Below are positions 1 through 12,942 of a stretch of DNA of 64,000 bases, piece after piece; position 1 is the stretch's first letter, and every line of letters begins with the position of its first letter. The translations under genes were made by a program, and so were the position numbers. The notes under the pieces are model-generated. The model had not been told where the DNA came from and made no database searches. It was given only the letters and a program-made list of their open reading frames with translations. Origin of the DNA: Cercis canadensis (lineage: Eukaryota; Streptophyta; Magnoliopsida; Fabales; Fabaceae); contig QAOA01002417.1 in NCBI GenBank assembly GCA_003255065.1, forward strand, positions 134,122 to 198,121. The letters are read 5' to 3'.

Positions 1-2
1 AC

Positions 3-80
3 AAGAAATATCGAGAGTCTCTTCAGTATGGTTTTGGTGGCATTGCCACTGGCACAATAGCAGAATTTTTTTCTTGGTAA
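3..80 (+). CDS. Possible 3' tail of an upstream gene (partial)
   Basis: An open frame enters from the left edge and stops with TAA at 78-80. It encodes about 25 residues ending GTIAEFFSW. The composition (Gly-rich, then hydrophobic, ending in Trp) looks like a real protein C-terminus rather than intergenic DNA. A small gene on the same strand would be expected here if collinearity with Arabidopsis continues. I do not recognise the family. The evidence is only an open frame at the window edge. Confidence 0.35.
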   Translation, partial: KKYRESLQYGFGGIATGTIAEFFSW

Positions 81-294
81 AACTACTGTAAAAGAAAGCT
101 AAACAAGATGTCTTCAAAACCCAAATAACCATAACGAGGTTATTAGTGGGGAAGTCGGGTACTACAAGGAGGCTCGTCAAGGGAACGACGTCGCTCCTAA
201 GGACTGTATTTTATCTTGTAAGTTGGATAAAAATAGAGCGAAAGAGTGTCATCTCTACTCAACTCCAAGTCGAACAGTGGAGCTCCGTCCGAAT

Positions 295-3200
295 ATGGAG
301 CTAGTCTTACACATATCTGCAACTGCATCTCTTCCCAGAGAAAAATTCTTTGCTCACACAGTTTTTCATCACTCTCTGTTTCCTGGGTTCACCCCCAGAA
401 CTCCATTCCAGCCAATCCCGCTTGAATTGCCGTCTCAACTTAGTTGTAGAAATAGGAATCGTCGCGTTGAAGAATTTGCAGATGAAACAGCCCAACTTTG
501 GGCTAGCGAACGAGAATTTAACTGCCGGACAGAAGAAATAGACGAAGCTCAGACGAGCTCTTATTTGGAGGATGACTTGTCAGTCTTGTCTCTCAGCGAG
601 AAACCCGAGAGGAACATGGCCTTGCTGGACGAATATGAAGCCGAGGAGCTCGATTATGAGTCTCACTCTCACCATCGAAGCGGTTTGTCCCTTTCTGTTT
701 CCTCAGAAAATGTTGGGTTTTTCTTCTCAGTTGTTTTAAAACTTTTGATTTTGTTGTGGGTGAACATATACGTGTGTAGATTGTTTCGAATAGTTATGTT
801 CTTATTTCTGTTTTCATTCTCGGGAATGCGTAGGATGTGTGCCTACCATTGCAATTCTTAATTTTAATGAGTCAAACTGCAGGATACGTGGCTTTACTTG
901 GCAAGCCAAATGTTGGGAAAAGTACGCTAGTAAACCAAATGATTGGGCAAAAGTTGTCAATAGTTACCGATAAACCTCAAACTACGAGGCACCGAATTCT
1001 TGGTATATGTTCTGGCCCAGATTATCAGGTTTGATCTTATTGGTAATTAATTCTTCTGTTTGATTTGATCAACTTGTCTAGTTGGTTCATTGTCACTAAT
1101 TATCATGTATGGCTCTTCAATGTTCAAATTGTGATGCACAATTCTGTTTCCTAAATCCAGTTATCATGACAATCAACTAAATTTTTGTTCTGAGATTGAT
1201 GTGGTCTTACTGACATGATTCTGCTCAATATTTGGCAAATTTCGAAAGAGAATTTATTGGCATCTGGTGATGGGAACTTCAGCCCTTAATTTATCATGTA
1301 CTGAAAGATGGATGATAAACATGTGATTAAAGTTCTCTTGGATGTTATCCTAGCTTGGAAGTTGATATTAAACACAAAAATAAAATAGCTACTGATTCCG
1401 CTACATATATGTGTATTATTTATCATACATATATGGTGGTTACTTCTAATTGAGTTAGCTATCATTCACGTTCTCAGAGCTATGGTGTTCAAATGATCTA
1501 ATATCAGTGTTCCACTTCAAAAGCTGTGCATTAATGAAATAATATGGGATAATTCTAATTGATAACTAGTTCAATTGAACATTGTATAAATCTGCGTTGA
1601 AGGAGAATAATGCGTTCAATGACTACACTCCAAATAAAACTTTTTCTATTCAACTGTTATTATCATTAGTCTTGAATACTATATTGGGGATTTCTAGGGA
1701 TCTACTGCTGCTTTTCTCTTTATCTTTGTTTCTTGACGTGAGGACTCACTTACAGATGATACTATATGACACACCTGGTGTCCTAGAGAAGGAAATGCAC
1801 AAGTTGGATTCAATGATGATGAAGAATGTGCGCAGTGCTGCAGTTAATGCTGACTGTGTTTTGATCCTCGTTGATGCATGTAAAGTGCCTCAAAAAGTAC
1901 GGTTCTTGGTTTACAAAACTGTTTTTACAATGCAATACCCTTTTGCTAAATTGGTTTTTTTGTCTCTAGATTGATGAAGTATTGGAAGAAGGTGTAAGAG
2001 ACCTCAAAGATAAGCCACCCACTTTACTGGTTCTGAATAAAAAGGATCTTATCAAACCTGGTGAAATTGCTAAGAAACTCGAGGTTGGAACTCATTAATT
2101 GGTATTTATATTAGAACACATAAGTAAATTTACTGATGTGGACGTTCTTTTTTCCAGTGTTTTTTTTATGTCTCAATTATATTCATAATTTTTGCAGTGG
2201 TATCAGAAATTTACTGATGTTGATGAGGTTATACCCGTCAGTGCGAAATATGGTCATGGGGTTGAAGATGTCAAGGACTGGATTCTGTCAAAGCTTCCCA
2301 ATGGGCCAGCTTACTATCCAAAGGCATGTCAAAAGTTAAAGTTTTGTTTTACTTAATCAACTGTCCATCTTTGCATCATCAATGTTTAATTGTATTATTA
2401 TTCAGTGATAAAACAGGAGATGGTACCATTAGGCACAGAAAAATAGTTTACTCTGCTTATCCTTTCTCGACTATGAAAAACAGTAAATGTATTTGATTTT
2501 AAAGCTAAAATAAAATATGGGCAAGTCAAGTCAAAACTGGCATATCAGCTTATGTTCATGCTGAGTTGCATATAGGGTCTACATCACGGGAGGTCAAGTT
2601 ATTTTTTATGAATTCATCAGTCAAGGATTTGCTATACATGCATGAACGCAATCATTTCCAAAGGGAATTATATCGATCTTTACTTCAAGAATTTTTAGTG
2701 CTAAGTTTTGGTTTAGCAATTTCATTGTTATTGCTGGGTTTGACAATTATTGACTTAATAAAATATGAAGAATTTGAATATCTATCTTGTTATCATTTCT
2801 TCAAATCACTTGCTTCTTGCTTGTGATACACTTGCCTTAGCATTGTTCTTGAATTCACAGGACATCGTCAGTGAGCACCCTGAAAGATTTTTTGTGGGTG
2901 AAATAGTTAGAGAAAAGATCTTTATGCAGTATCGAAATGAAATTCCCTATGTATGTCAGGTAAATATCAATTGATTCCCCTCCCCCCGCGCTCCTCTCTC
3001 TGGCGCCAAAGAAATTGTTCATTTTATATTTTTCTCAGAGGTACCAATAATTTCTCTATTTCAAAATTTTCAGGTGAACGTTGTAAGTTACAAGGCTCGG
3101 CCCACTGCGAAAGATTTCATACAAGTGGAAATTGTTGTTGAGAAAAACTCACAGAAGATTATCCTAATTGGAAGAGTATGTATACTTCTGAGAATTTGAT

Positions 3201-3613
3201 TGATCATTTGTCAATGCAGCTGATACATGGAAAGCATTTATCTGGTGATTGACTGGCTGATAAAGATTGTACAGCAATCCAATTACTTATTTTTCTCAAC
3301 TACTGCAGCAAGGAAAGGCTTTGAAATTACTTGCAACAGCTGCCCGGCTTGACATCGAAGATTTTCTACAGAAGAAAGTTTATCTTGAGGTGCCATTACA
3401 CCATTCTTATTCTAAATTGATACACTTCATCTTAACCTGATCTTGCTTCATTTTTCTGTTTCACCATTTATCTTGATTTTCAAGTGGTACTATCACTTTG
3501 CCAACTCATTACTGATGTTTGAACAGATTGAAGTGAAGGTGAAAGAAAATTGGAGGCAAGACGAAGGGCTTCTTAAGTACTATGGTTATGGGGGCCAGAT
3601 ACGAGCTCTATAA
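295..3613 (+). CDS. Chloroplast ERA-like GTPase (nine exons)
   Basis: Era-family GTPase, known to bind small-subunit rRNA through a C-terminal KH domain and to assist ribosome assembly; the plant plastid form acts on the chloroplast 30S subunit. Exons: 295-682, 883-1028, 1756-1896, 1970-2083, 2198-2323, 2861-2959, 3074-3175, 3309-3389, 3527-3613, giving 427 residues. Visible motifs: G1 GKPNVGKST (about 136-144), G3 DTPG (183-186), G4 NKKD (248-251), G5 SAK (278-280), then the KH part with FVGEIVREK and a C-terminus [12 protein letters not shown]. The first 130 residues are not conserved in bacteria and fit a transit peptide plus linker. ATG 295 is chosen because the open frame reaching back to 223 adds only unlikely residues. 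All introns are GT-AG except intron 5, which starts GC at 2324. Length matches the plant orthologue as I remember it. Confidence 0.93.
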
Positions 3614-5890
3614 TGTCAAGTTGCATAAAAAGTTAGAAGGATATCAATTATGTAAGTTAAGATCCTCTTGCTACGGTTGCCATCAAAAGTTTGAATGCCA
3701 TATCATGTTCACTGGCACCATAGGTTTAAGGCAATGTCCTGTGATCCCATATTTGGAAAAACAAGTGAAATGAAAAAATTGAGGGGCAAAAAAAAAAGAA
3801 AAAACTTGGAAGCAATTTGCATTACCTTCTTTCGGTAAAATTTCTTTATGGGTCTAAAGGCGAGTTGAAAGGAAAACGTTAACAATAATAGTTATGGCGT
3901 GGAACCGCTGTCGGTGCATTTATAACTAGACAAGAGCTGATTTTCTGTTGATTCTTTTGGCAAAGTTGTGTCAGATCAGTGGATGTGGAATTAAAGAATA
4001 AGCTTAGGCTTCGTATAATAAACAAGTTAATTGAATAAATAAGAACAAATTATGATTAACCATCTACTTTAGGTTGTTTGGTTTAGGCTCGCAGATTTTA
4101 TTTTATTTTATATATAAAAGAAATGGAAGGTAGCTAAGTTGTGTGCATGCATGTATTTTATTTTTATTGAAATTACGTATAAAGAAGATGGAAAAAAATT
4201 GGTTTTATGCGTAATTATTTTCATATTTTATGATGTTAGGGATAATAGCTTTGTTTTTGTGATTTTACCCAAATTTTTCTTTATCTCGAGTATTGTTATT
4301 TATTTACTTACAAATGCACATTTTTATTTTTATAAATACAGTAGTATTTGAAATTAATTAAATCTTATCTAATATATTTGATTAAACAACATTTTTTTAA
4401 TTAAATTCATCTACTTTATATCTGTAGAAAAACTGCAATTTGCTACCACAATTTAATCAGAAGTTACCACAATTTAATCAGAAGTTCATCTCAAATTCCG
4501 GGCTGCATAGCATGGCTTTGTAAAATATTATGAGCAATATTAAAAAGTCCGTGTCTAAAATAAATCTATTATAAGTTTTGATGCTTCTGATAGAATTCAA
4601 AAATTAATTATTAGGTGTGATTTAATGGTAAAAAATTTGGGTAAATTTTAGAAAATTAGAGTTTAAACTTCTGTGGGATTATGCAAAAGAAAAGATTTTA
4701 TTGTGTGAGTGTTTGTTGTGTGGTACAGTGTCGTAGATCCGGTGATCGCGCCAATTTATTGCGTCAATTGTGGAGTTTTTTCTTTTCATTTGGAAAATGG
4801 AAATTTTGACGTAAAAGAAGGTTATTCATTCACTAAACAAAAATTTAATAATACTCTTTTTATTTATAAAATAAAAAAATTCGATGACATAATTTTATTT
4901 CTTTCATATATTTCCTTTTTTTTCTCCAGCATATCACGCTCCTCTTTCTCGCACATTAAAGCAAGGACAAGTCAAGACACTAGATTACAATGTTTAGTAC
5001 TAACTAGTACAAAGCTAGTACCAAAAATTGATGTTCTAAAATCTAGAAGAATCTAAAGTGACCGTTTCACCCCGCCGTGTCGCCGTATCCGTAGCAACGC
5101 AACAATAGAGAAAATTGATATGGTGTGTGTTGTGTGGTTCACATTATAAGCAATCCTTTTATATTACTGTATTCAGAATACTTAAAATCTTTTGAGTAAT
5201 ATTTGAGTCTTGGACATTATAGTGAGGCAGCTTCAGTAGCTTGAATGCTTATGGTTATGGCAGGTTAAGAGAGGGTGAGAGGTAGGCAGGTGGACCTCGT
5301 GAGAAGGGCAGTGCATGAGCAAATGGTGCAGGAGAACATGGGTCCTCATCCCTCAATTCTAGACATCACAAGGTTACGCCGCGTGGTCGATTGGATTGGA
5401 TAGAGATTACAAGCCAAACCTATCATTTTCACTACAATTACTGAAAATTCCCCTTTATTTGTTCTTTGTTGCTCAGTGATGACCAAACCCTTCATTTGTT
5501 ATGTAAATCATTGACCAATGTCCCGCAGTCCTGCTAAGCTTTTTTGAGCGGCTCTGGATATTACAAATCCAATTCAACTTTATACTCTATATCCTTCAGT
5601 TGTCATTTTCTTAAAAAGGAAAAAAAAAAAAAAAGGTGTTCAATCTCACTGTCGGTCGCTCTTGACCTTAATTGGTTGAAAAAGCATTAGGGTATTATTG
5701 ACGCTGCGCAATGCACATCAAAGAATCAAACTTCAGTGACACTATTCTAAGAAAAGGGGAAAGGAGAAGAAAATTACCCTGAATATTTTGATGATTATAC
5801 GTCCTTTTTTGGACTAAAATTGATAAAAATGTGTTCATGGTCATTTTCCGTTGTTGCCTTCCATGAAAACTCGCAATCAAAGGTGTGGAT
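3614..5890. other. Intergenic, no gene recognised
   Basis: This stretch holds the 3' UTR of the GTPase gene and AT-rich spacer. The longest open frame (4709-5056, 115 codons) has low complexity and no recognisable domain. Homopolymer runs and a small tandem duplication near 4.45 kb are the only structure I see. Confidence 0.5.
4444..4485. repeat. 21-bp tandem duplication
   Basis: Two adjacent perfect copies of a 21-base unit beginning TACCACAATTTAATC occupy 4444-4464 and 4465-4485. This looks like a recent local slippage or repair duplication in non-coding DNA. Confidence 0.85.
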
Positions 5891-6419
5891 TATTTTGAAA
5901 ACTTAATTCTACAAATATCATACTATTTTTACATTTATTATAATTTTTTTATTTTTTTTTTAATATTATGTCATTTTACAAAAAAGATATTAGTAATGCA
6001 ATTGTGTATATTGCAGCATCACAAGAGTGACGTCATTTGGAAAATGACATCACTTTTGCGATAACGTAATATCTAAATGGCACCACTACAAGGATAATGC
6101 AATAAGACCAATTGTATCACCCTTTTACCATGACAGCACTGTCAGGAATAATCGTAGAACAGGAATGACACAATTTAAGAAATTGCGTCATATAAGTAGT
6201 GACGTCATTTGGATAATGCGTCACCACAAGAGTGACACCATTTGTCAAATGACATCACTCTTGTGGTGCTACAATATACACAATTGCATCGCCAATGGTC
6301 CCAACTTCTCTCTCATATTTTATTTTGCAAAATGATATAATATTAAAAAAATAAAAACTATGCTAGATGTAAAAATTATTTTAAAAGTATGATATTTATG
6401 GAATTAAATTTCAAAAATA
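5891..6419. mobile_element. MITE-like element with bZIP-type TGACGTCA core
   Basis: The ends form long imperfect inverted repeats: the left end starts ATTTTGAAAACTTAATTC and the right end closes GGAATTAAATTTCAAAAT. The similarity continues inward for about 100 bases (AAATATCATAC near one end, GTATGATATTT near the other; AATATTATGTCATTTT opposite AAAATGATATAATATT). The middle has several related blocks around GTGACGTCATTTGG and its complement, including perfect TGACGTCA palindromes at 6028 and 6200. No coding capacity. The element ends about 475 bases before the mannanase start codon. Superfamily is unclear because I could not find a clean target-site duplication. Confidence 0.7.
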
Positions 6420-6893
6420 CTGGCAATGGAAGTTGATTCAGCTAGTAAAGATAAAATTATTTCGCTTGTAAGACTTAAGTTTGAATCTCACTACAAACAA
6501 TCTTCTTTTAGTAGACAATCTATAAGTACTTTTATAAACCTTTATTGAAACATGTAACATATGTTGATCTTAACCTATTTTCACCCTAAACTTGTGTCTA
6601 AAGTTTTGAAAATGCATATTGAAGTCAATGACCCCAAAGATGTAGCTGTAGGTGGATTACCTGCCTTTCACATTATGGCAATAATGTGTCGGTAATAATA
6701 ACACTTCATAGCCTTTTTCTTTTTTCCTTCTTATATTCTTTTAAGCTTAAATTTACTAAATAAACTTTGACAGATTTAGAACTTATCTTGCAGTTGTAAG
6801 AAGACAAACTTCGTTTTCCTGGTTTTATTTCTCTATTCTAAGCATTTAAACAGAGAGTGTGTCTGTGGTTGTGAGAGATAAAAGAAACCAGAG

Positions 6894-8937
6894 ATGAAGC
6901 ATTTCGCTTTAGCTATTATTTTGGTTATTTTGTTCTATCAGCAAAGTTTTCATGTGCTTGTAGAAGCAGGGGATGGTTTTGTCAGAACCAGAGGCATTCA
7001 TTTTCTGCTGAATGGAAACCCTTACTATGCAAATGGGTTCAATGCCTACTGGCTAATGTATGTAGCTTCTGACCCATCTCAAAGATTCAAGGTTTCAGCT
7101 GCATTCCGTGAAGCTACTAGCCATGGCCTCACTGTTGCTAGAACTTGGGCATTCAGTGATGGTGGCTATAGGGCCCTACAATATTCTCCTGGCTCCTATA
7201 ATGAGCAAATGTTTAAGGTATCTCTCTTCTCTCATAACACTCAAGACTCTGTTAACTTCTTCCTTGATTTTTCTAATATTCTCTACTTCTGGGTTTGCAG
7301 GGGTTAGATTTCGTTGTATCTGAGGCCAGGAGGTATGGAATTAAGCTCATACTGAGCTTAGTGAACAACTATGATAGCTTTGGAGGGAAGAAGCAGTATG
7401 TGAATTGGGCTAGAAGTAATGGGCAATACCTCACATCAGATGATGATTTCTTCAGGAGCCCTGTTGTTAAGGGTTACTACAAGAACCATGTCAAGGTTGG
7501 TACACAATGTCTATTATCTTGTTTGTTAAAGGTATATATGTACATGAACTCTGATTAAGAGTTTTGGTAATGAATTTTGCTTCCTTTAATTTGGCAGGTT
7601 CTACTACTACTTTTCTCTTCTAGTTTGGATGTGATTTATTGTTTTAATTATTTTTGCATTTGTCTTCCAGATAATTTTATTATGAGTGCTAAATAATATG
7701 ATGATAATAACAAGAACAATAATTATAGTAGATTGCAGATTTGCTTCTTCTTGGGAAGTGCAATTTCAATTTTCAAGTTCTGATTTATCTGCAACCTTCC
7801 ACAGACTGTTCTTAACAGATATAACAGCTTCACTGGTATTCATTACAAAGATGATCCAACAATCATGGCCTGGGAGCTCATGAATGAGCCAAGGTGCACC
7901 TCAGATCCTTCAGGGAGGACTATTCAGGTCAAAATAACTTTTATTTTTTCTCTTTTCTCTTTCTTCCTTTACTTTCCGGCTTTAGCTCTTTTTCCCTTTC
8001 AATGTGACACTGAAATTGCTTCATTCACGGAAGAAGACTTTTCAACTCCAAGCTTTTGTTTTTTATTCTATAGTCAAGTGATCTGAACAGTGGTTACAAC
8101 AAAAAAAAACATGATTTCTGTATTTATTCACAGGCCAGGTTTGTTATTCAGGGCATTTTTCAATAGCTGACTCTTAAATTGCTTTCAAATGTAGGGATGG
8201 ATAACAGAAATGGCTTCCTTTGTGAAGTCCATAGACAGGAATCACTTATTGGAGGCTGGGCTTGAAGGATTTTATGGACAATCAACACCACAAAGAAAGA
8301 AATTCAATCCTAGTCTTAATGTAGGGACTGACTTCATTGCCAACAATCGAGTCCCAGGCATTGACTTTGCGACAGTTCACTGCTATCCTGACCAGTGGTA
8401 ACTAAAAATGATTCATTACATTCTCTAATTCATACCAAAACACACAGGTTTTGCTTAGATCATTGATTGATTAGTATACATGTTCAATTCATGAACAGGT
8501 TATCCAACTCAAATAATCAATATCAGCTGTCATTCTTGAACAACTGGCTCAGTGCTCACTTCTTAGATGCACAATATGCACTACGAAAGCCAATACTTCT
8601 AACGGAGTTTGGAAAATCTTGGAAAGATCCAGGTTACAGTATTTACCAGAGAGATCAGCTTTTCAACACCGTGTACTACAAGATATACTCATCTGCTAAA
8701 AGAGGAGGAGCAGCAAGTGGAGCACTCTTCTGGCAACTTCTCACTGAAGGAATGGAGTCTTTCCAAGATGGGTATGGGATAATGCTGGGTCAGAGTTCCT
8801 CTACAGCAAATGTTATTGCTCAGCAGTCCAACAAGCTCAACCAAATTCGCAAAATTTTTGCAAGGCTCAGGAATATTCAGAGGTGGAAGAGGGCAAGGAC
8901 CAATAGAAGAAACAGAGGAAGGGGCATCGGCAACTGA
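6894..8937 (+). CDS. MAN7: Mannan endo-1,4-beta-mannosidase (GH5), MAN7-like
   Basis: Secreted endo-beta-mannanase that cleaves beta-1,4-mannan backbones of hemicellulose in the cell wall, acting in wall loosening, germination or dehiscence in known plant members. Exons: 6894-7217, 7301-7495, 7805-7927, 8195-8397, 8499-8937, giving 427 residues, usual for the family. A signal peptide covers about residues 1-25. The acid/base Glu lies in WELMNEPRC (about E201), the nucleophile in LLTEFGKSW (about E318), and HCYPDQW and GALFWQL are further GH5 active-site stretches. The C-terminus after the barrel is very basic, with many Arg. All splice sites are GT-AG. The gene lies between the ERA GTPase and a lipid phosphatase, the same neighbours as Arabidopsis At5g66460 from memory, which is why MAN7 is preferred over other paralogues. 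Confidence 0.93.
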
Positions 8938-9032
8938 TATTCGTTTCATTGCTTGTTTGAGTGAACCACACGCCCTATTAGTCAAGTTTTTGTAACTGGC
9001 TTCTCTCCTAGAGATGAATGCTTTTCCATCCA

Positions 9033-9212
9033 GGAGAGTTGTAATTCTACACCTGTTTTGTTTCCTTGTTCTTTAGTAATGTTTGTTTCTCTGCCATGTA
9101 CTTGTTTGTGTATCAAAACTTAGGAGGGTTGTAACTCTACACCTGTTTTTTTTCCCCTTGTCTTTAGTAATTGTTTCTCTATGTCATGTACTTGTTTGTG
9201 TATCAAAACATA
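9033..9212. repeat. 90-bp tandem duplication in mannanase 3' UTR/downstream
   Basis: Two adjacent copies, about 9033-9122 and 9123-9212, are roughly 90 percent alike. Each starts near GAG(A/G)GTTGTAA(T/C)TCTACACC and ends near TTGTGTATCAAAAC. They start about 95 bases past the mannanase stop, so the duplication probably lies in the 3' UTR or at the polyadenylation region. Confidence 0.85.
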
Positions 9213-9887
9213 GCACTAAAGTGGCTTATAACCAATCACAAGTATCAAAACCAATTCTGGCTATCTCATAATAGATGACAACGTTTTGGGGTAGCAAGCC
9301 TTGTATATAAGCAGACTTGTATTCTCCGTTGTAGAGAGTACAATCTGAAAATTCGTGAAGAGCTGCTGTATCAGGTATGATGCAGCACCCAGAATTCCTC
9401 TACTTATTTTCCTTTTTAATTTGAAAACATCAATGATCATTTGTGATTTATATATGAATTTAATTCATGTAAAAGAATTTTTTTTTAGAAAAAAAAAAAG
9501 TAAAGGCAAGATTGTAATGTGAAAAAAAATACGGGATATATTGACAATGTTGTTATAGTAAATCAGCAAAATACTGTCCTCAACCTCTTTTTTCTTTATT
9601 TTGAGGGGTACTTTTCTATTTAGAAGCTTTGCAACTTGTGCGACCCTCACAAATCATGTTGAAGTAGGATACAATCTGAAATTATAGAGATCTAAGTTGC
9701 TTTTATTAGCATCCATTTTGCTTACACCAGTTTCATCCTCTTTCTGTAAACAAAGAAATTAGCTAGTAGTAGCACACGAGAGATTGAAGACTCATTCAAT
9801 AACGACACACGAATTGAATCTTGTGAAGGAATAAAATGATTTGTCACTAACCATTAAAAGAGTGTGTAATCTTACAATGTGAAGCTC

Positions 9888-11719
9888 CTATTCCTCTCTA
9901 AGCCAATAGCGAATGACATACACAAGAAAACCTAAGCAAATTCCAACAGACCCCAAAACAACAATTATTCTAACCAACAAAGAGGATATAAATGCATTCA
10001 GCACAAAGGAATTCCATGACCAATACAACAAGATAGAGAAAATGGATCCAATGGCAGCACCAACAAGCACCTGGCTCACCGTATGAAGTTGTTGTGACAC
10101 CCTTAGGTATGACTGCAAACACAGAATAAGCATGAGAAACTTAATGCCACAAATATTCGCTCTTACAACAGTAAACCATTTGTCCATTTCTAATGGTTCC
10201 TATGTAATCAAGGAACTGCTATTCATGATCAGGCTAGAAACAGGAATAAAATCTATACTATCTGAAACGAGATACAAGAACTTACAAAATAAGAACCAAA
10301 TCCCAAGGCCAGTGCACTGATGGTAATGGTTAATCCGTTTATTCCTATCCATTCTATACCTGAAGCATCATAAGAGAAAGCAGATAGCTAAGTTAAACCT
10401 CAAATCAAACCAGCCACTTAAAATTTAAAGATGCAGATGCCAAGATAATATTGAGATTAAGTTCACAAACAACAAGCTTATATCAGTTCCTTTGACCAGT
10501 AACTTCTATCCCAAAAACATTTTGAACTTCCAGTGCAGGGAGCATAGACTAACAGGAAAGCAGGTACTGCAAGGTCTTGCATTATCAATGTTACCTTAAA
10601 TCTTCTATCAGTTTTCTTCATATATATCATAGTAAATACTGAATAGAATACACATGAATAGATATGCAATAATTAGAGACCTAACATTTATAAACGATTT
10701 CTCTATTGTAAGTTATTTAAATCTAGAGCAAATGGGAGAAATTACTTGACAAAACAGCAAACATGACAGTGAAGAAGATGGATTGTGCATGTGAAGAAGG
10801 CATCCCAGGGTCAGATTTCAAGGCAGAAGGCCGTTCCTGGTTCAGTATTCGTTTGAGCACGACAGAAAGCATAGCATTTAAAACAGACCCCGCCGCAAAC
10901 CATAAGGCTTCTGCATCATGCCTCCAAAGAATGACAGCACCAAAGAGGCCAGCTATAATCCACTTGCTCTTTAAACAACACCCACATAACCATTAGCTCA
11001 TAGAAAGGTAATTGCACCTAAATGCAGAACTAATCTAACTACGACAACTCCTAAAGATGGGAATTCAGTTATTTAGATGCAATTGCACTTTTGTGAACAT
11101 AAGCAAGCTGAGCATTTAAACTTGGAGCAATTTAGATTCAAAAGAGAGCATAAGAACATGTTTCTATCGCGTAAAAGGAATTCAACAACAACTTGGGAAG
11201 GAGCTATGTCAAATAGAAACATCGCCTTGGGCTAGCCAATCATATGAAATAATCCCAAAATAGTAGCTTTATGCTCTAGTTTTGTTAGTCTAAATATTCT
11301 AAGTATGAAATAATGAACAACTATAGCAATAGAACCAAAAATTGAAGACACATAGCCAAAAGCAGTTAGGAATTACCAACCAGTTTATTGAGAGTTGCTT
11401 CCACATCCTGAAGCACAAACTTGGACTGAAACTCGGATGACCTATCAATGAAAGCTTCTTGTTCTAGCACCCTAACGCCTTCATCACTATCTCTATCTCT
11501 GAAAGCAGAAGTTATAGTCAATTCATCCATGGTATTTGGTACCCAGAGTCCACTCCTCCCACAAGTAGCTTTTCTTATGACAAAGCCACCGCAAAAGATT
11601 GATCTTGAAGCAGATAAAGTGTCAGCAAATGAAGTGCGATTTAAGGATCTTGGTTTAAAGAGATTGGTGAGCAGAAATTTGGAAGAGGGGTTATAGGAAA
11701 TGGTGGTTGTTGTGGCCAT
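9888..11719 (-). CDS. LPPE2: Plastid lipid phosphate phosphatase epsilon (PAP2 family)
   Basis: Membrane phosphatidate phosphatase of the PAP2 superfamily, expected in the plastid envelope, converting phosphatidic acid to diacylglycerol. Exons on the minus strand: 11719-11381, 10968-10746, 10359-10286, 10112-9888, giving 286 residues. The first 80 residues are Ser/Thr-rich and fit a transit peptide. Phosphatase motif 1 is KRILNQERP (about 152-160), motif 2 PSSH (170-173), and motif 3 reads RVSQQLHTVSQV, with Gln where the classic motif has Asp; I believe this variation is common in the epsilon subgroup. Several hydrophobic segments follow up to the end WLREE. It is convergent with the mannanase gene. 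Length and neighbours match Arabidopsis At5g66450 as remembered. Confidence 0.92.
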
Positions 11720-12942
11720 GCTAGAGGAGCGAAGCAGCAGAGAATTGGCATTAAGAAGAGGTGAGTCATTTCAGAATTTTCAAAGTGTATGTAATATAGC
11801 AACCAATGAATAGAAAGAGACCCCTCTCTGATTATAGGCTGAGAAAAGTCCATTTAAGGGATCTGCCTCACCTCTTCATCTTCAATTTCCGTATCCACAA
11901 ATTCCGAAAGGGGAAGGCGTAATTACCAATTGCCACAAAAAAAAAAAACATTAGAAACTATAAAGGAGCTTCCGTGGCCATGGCGTTTTTGGCCTGTTTC
12001 TGCCCTTCTTTTATTTTCTCCCGTGTAAATTATTTTATTTTTGAGGCGAGATTTTTTTCTTTTACACAATGCCTAAAGAAAGTGCTTGAGGATGAGTATG
12101 GATATGGAGATAAGAAACACCAAGCTCAATACTTTAATCGTCATTCACTATTTGATGGACTCCTCCTAAAATCGTTTTCACAAATTGTGAGTTAAGTATT
12201 CAACCTAAACAATGTAGTCAAAAAATTACTTGAATTAATTATTTTTATTTTTATTTTTATTTTTGCTTTTAATGCATTTTGAAATTATGACTTAGATAAG
12301 AGCAAAATATATTTATTTCCTCCGTTTTTATTACTATTAAAAATGGTGGAAGAAAGTCAGCCCCATGATGGGTGTCAAACTTTTTTTTTTTTTGGTTGCT
12401 AATGATAGGTGTCAAACTTGATAATCTAATAAAAAGGAAAAAAAAAAAATATATGTTGTTCTTTAACAAAGAAAAGCAGTAGTCCCATAATCTCTACTTC
12501 TCTTTTTCTTTAACTTCTATGATGTCTCATTAACTTCACACTTCACAACTACACATTCTTTTTATTATATTTTTTTTAATAAGGAATCTTAATGTCGTTA
12601 AAAACAAAAGTATACAACAAAAATAAATTAAAAAATTATCACTAAACTCACAAATCATTAACATTAATTTTTTACAAATAATTTTATATTTGTTATTGTT
12701 TTTCATTACTTTTTTACTATTATGAGTTCTAATTTATTCTATACCTTATAATTTAATTAAATCCACTTAATATTTTTTTTAAAAAAATTATCTACATTCA
12801 ATTGAACTTACATAAATGAGATATAATTTAAAAATAAATAGTGATAAGAGTAACAATTTTTTTTGTGCCTCTCATTTACTATTTTTATTTGCATTAGTAT
12901 ATTGGGATTTCCCACCTAAAAAGAAAAGAAGGTCCTTAGGCC
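11720..12942. other. Upstream region of the lipid phosphatase; no gene seen
   Basis: The first 200 bases should hold the promoter and 5' leader of the minus-strand lipid phosphatase. The remainder is AT-rich with A and T runs. The open frames here (for example 11974-12195) have no recognisable domain or conserved composition. Confidence 0.5.

Noticed and set aside
4709-5056. 115-codon open frame
   Set aside because: No similarity to known domains, AT-driven composition, no splice or promoter context.
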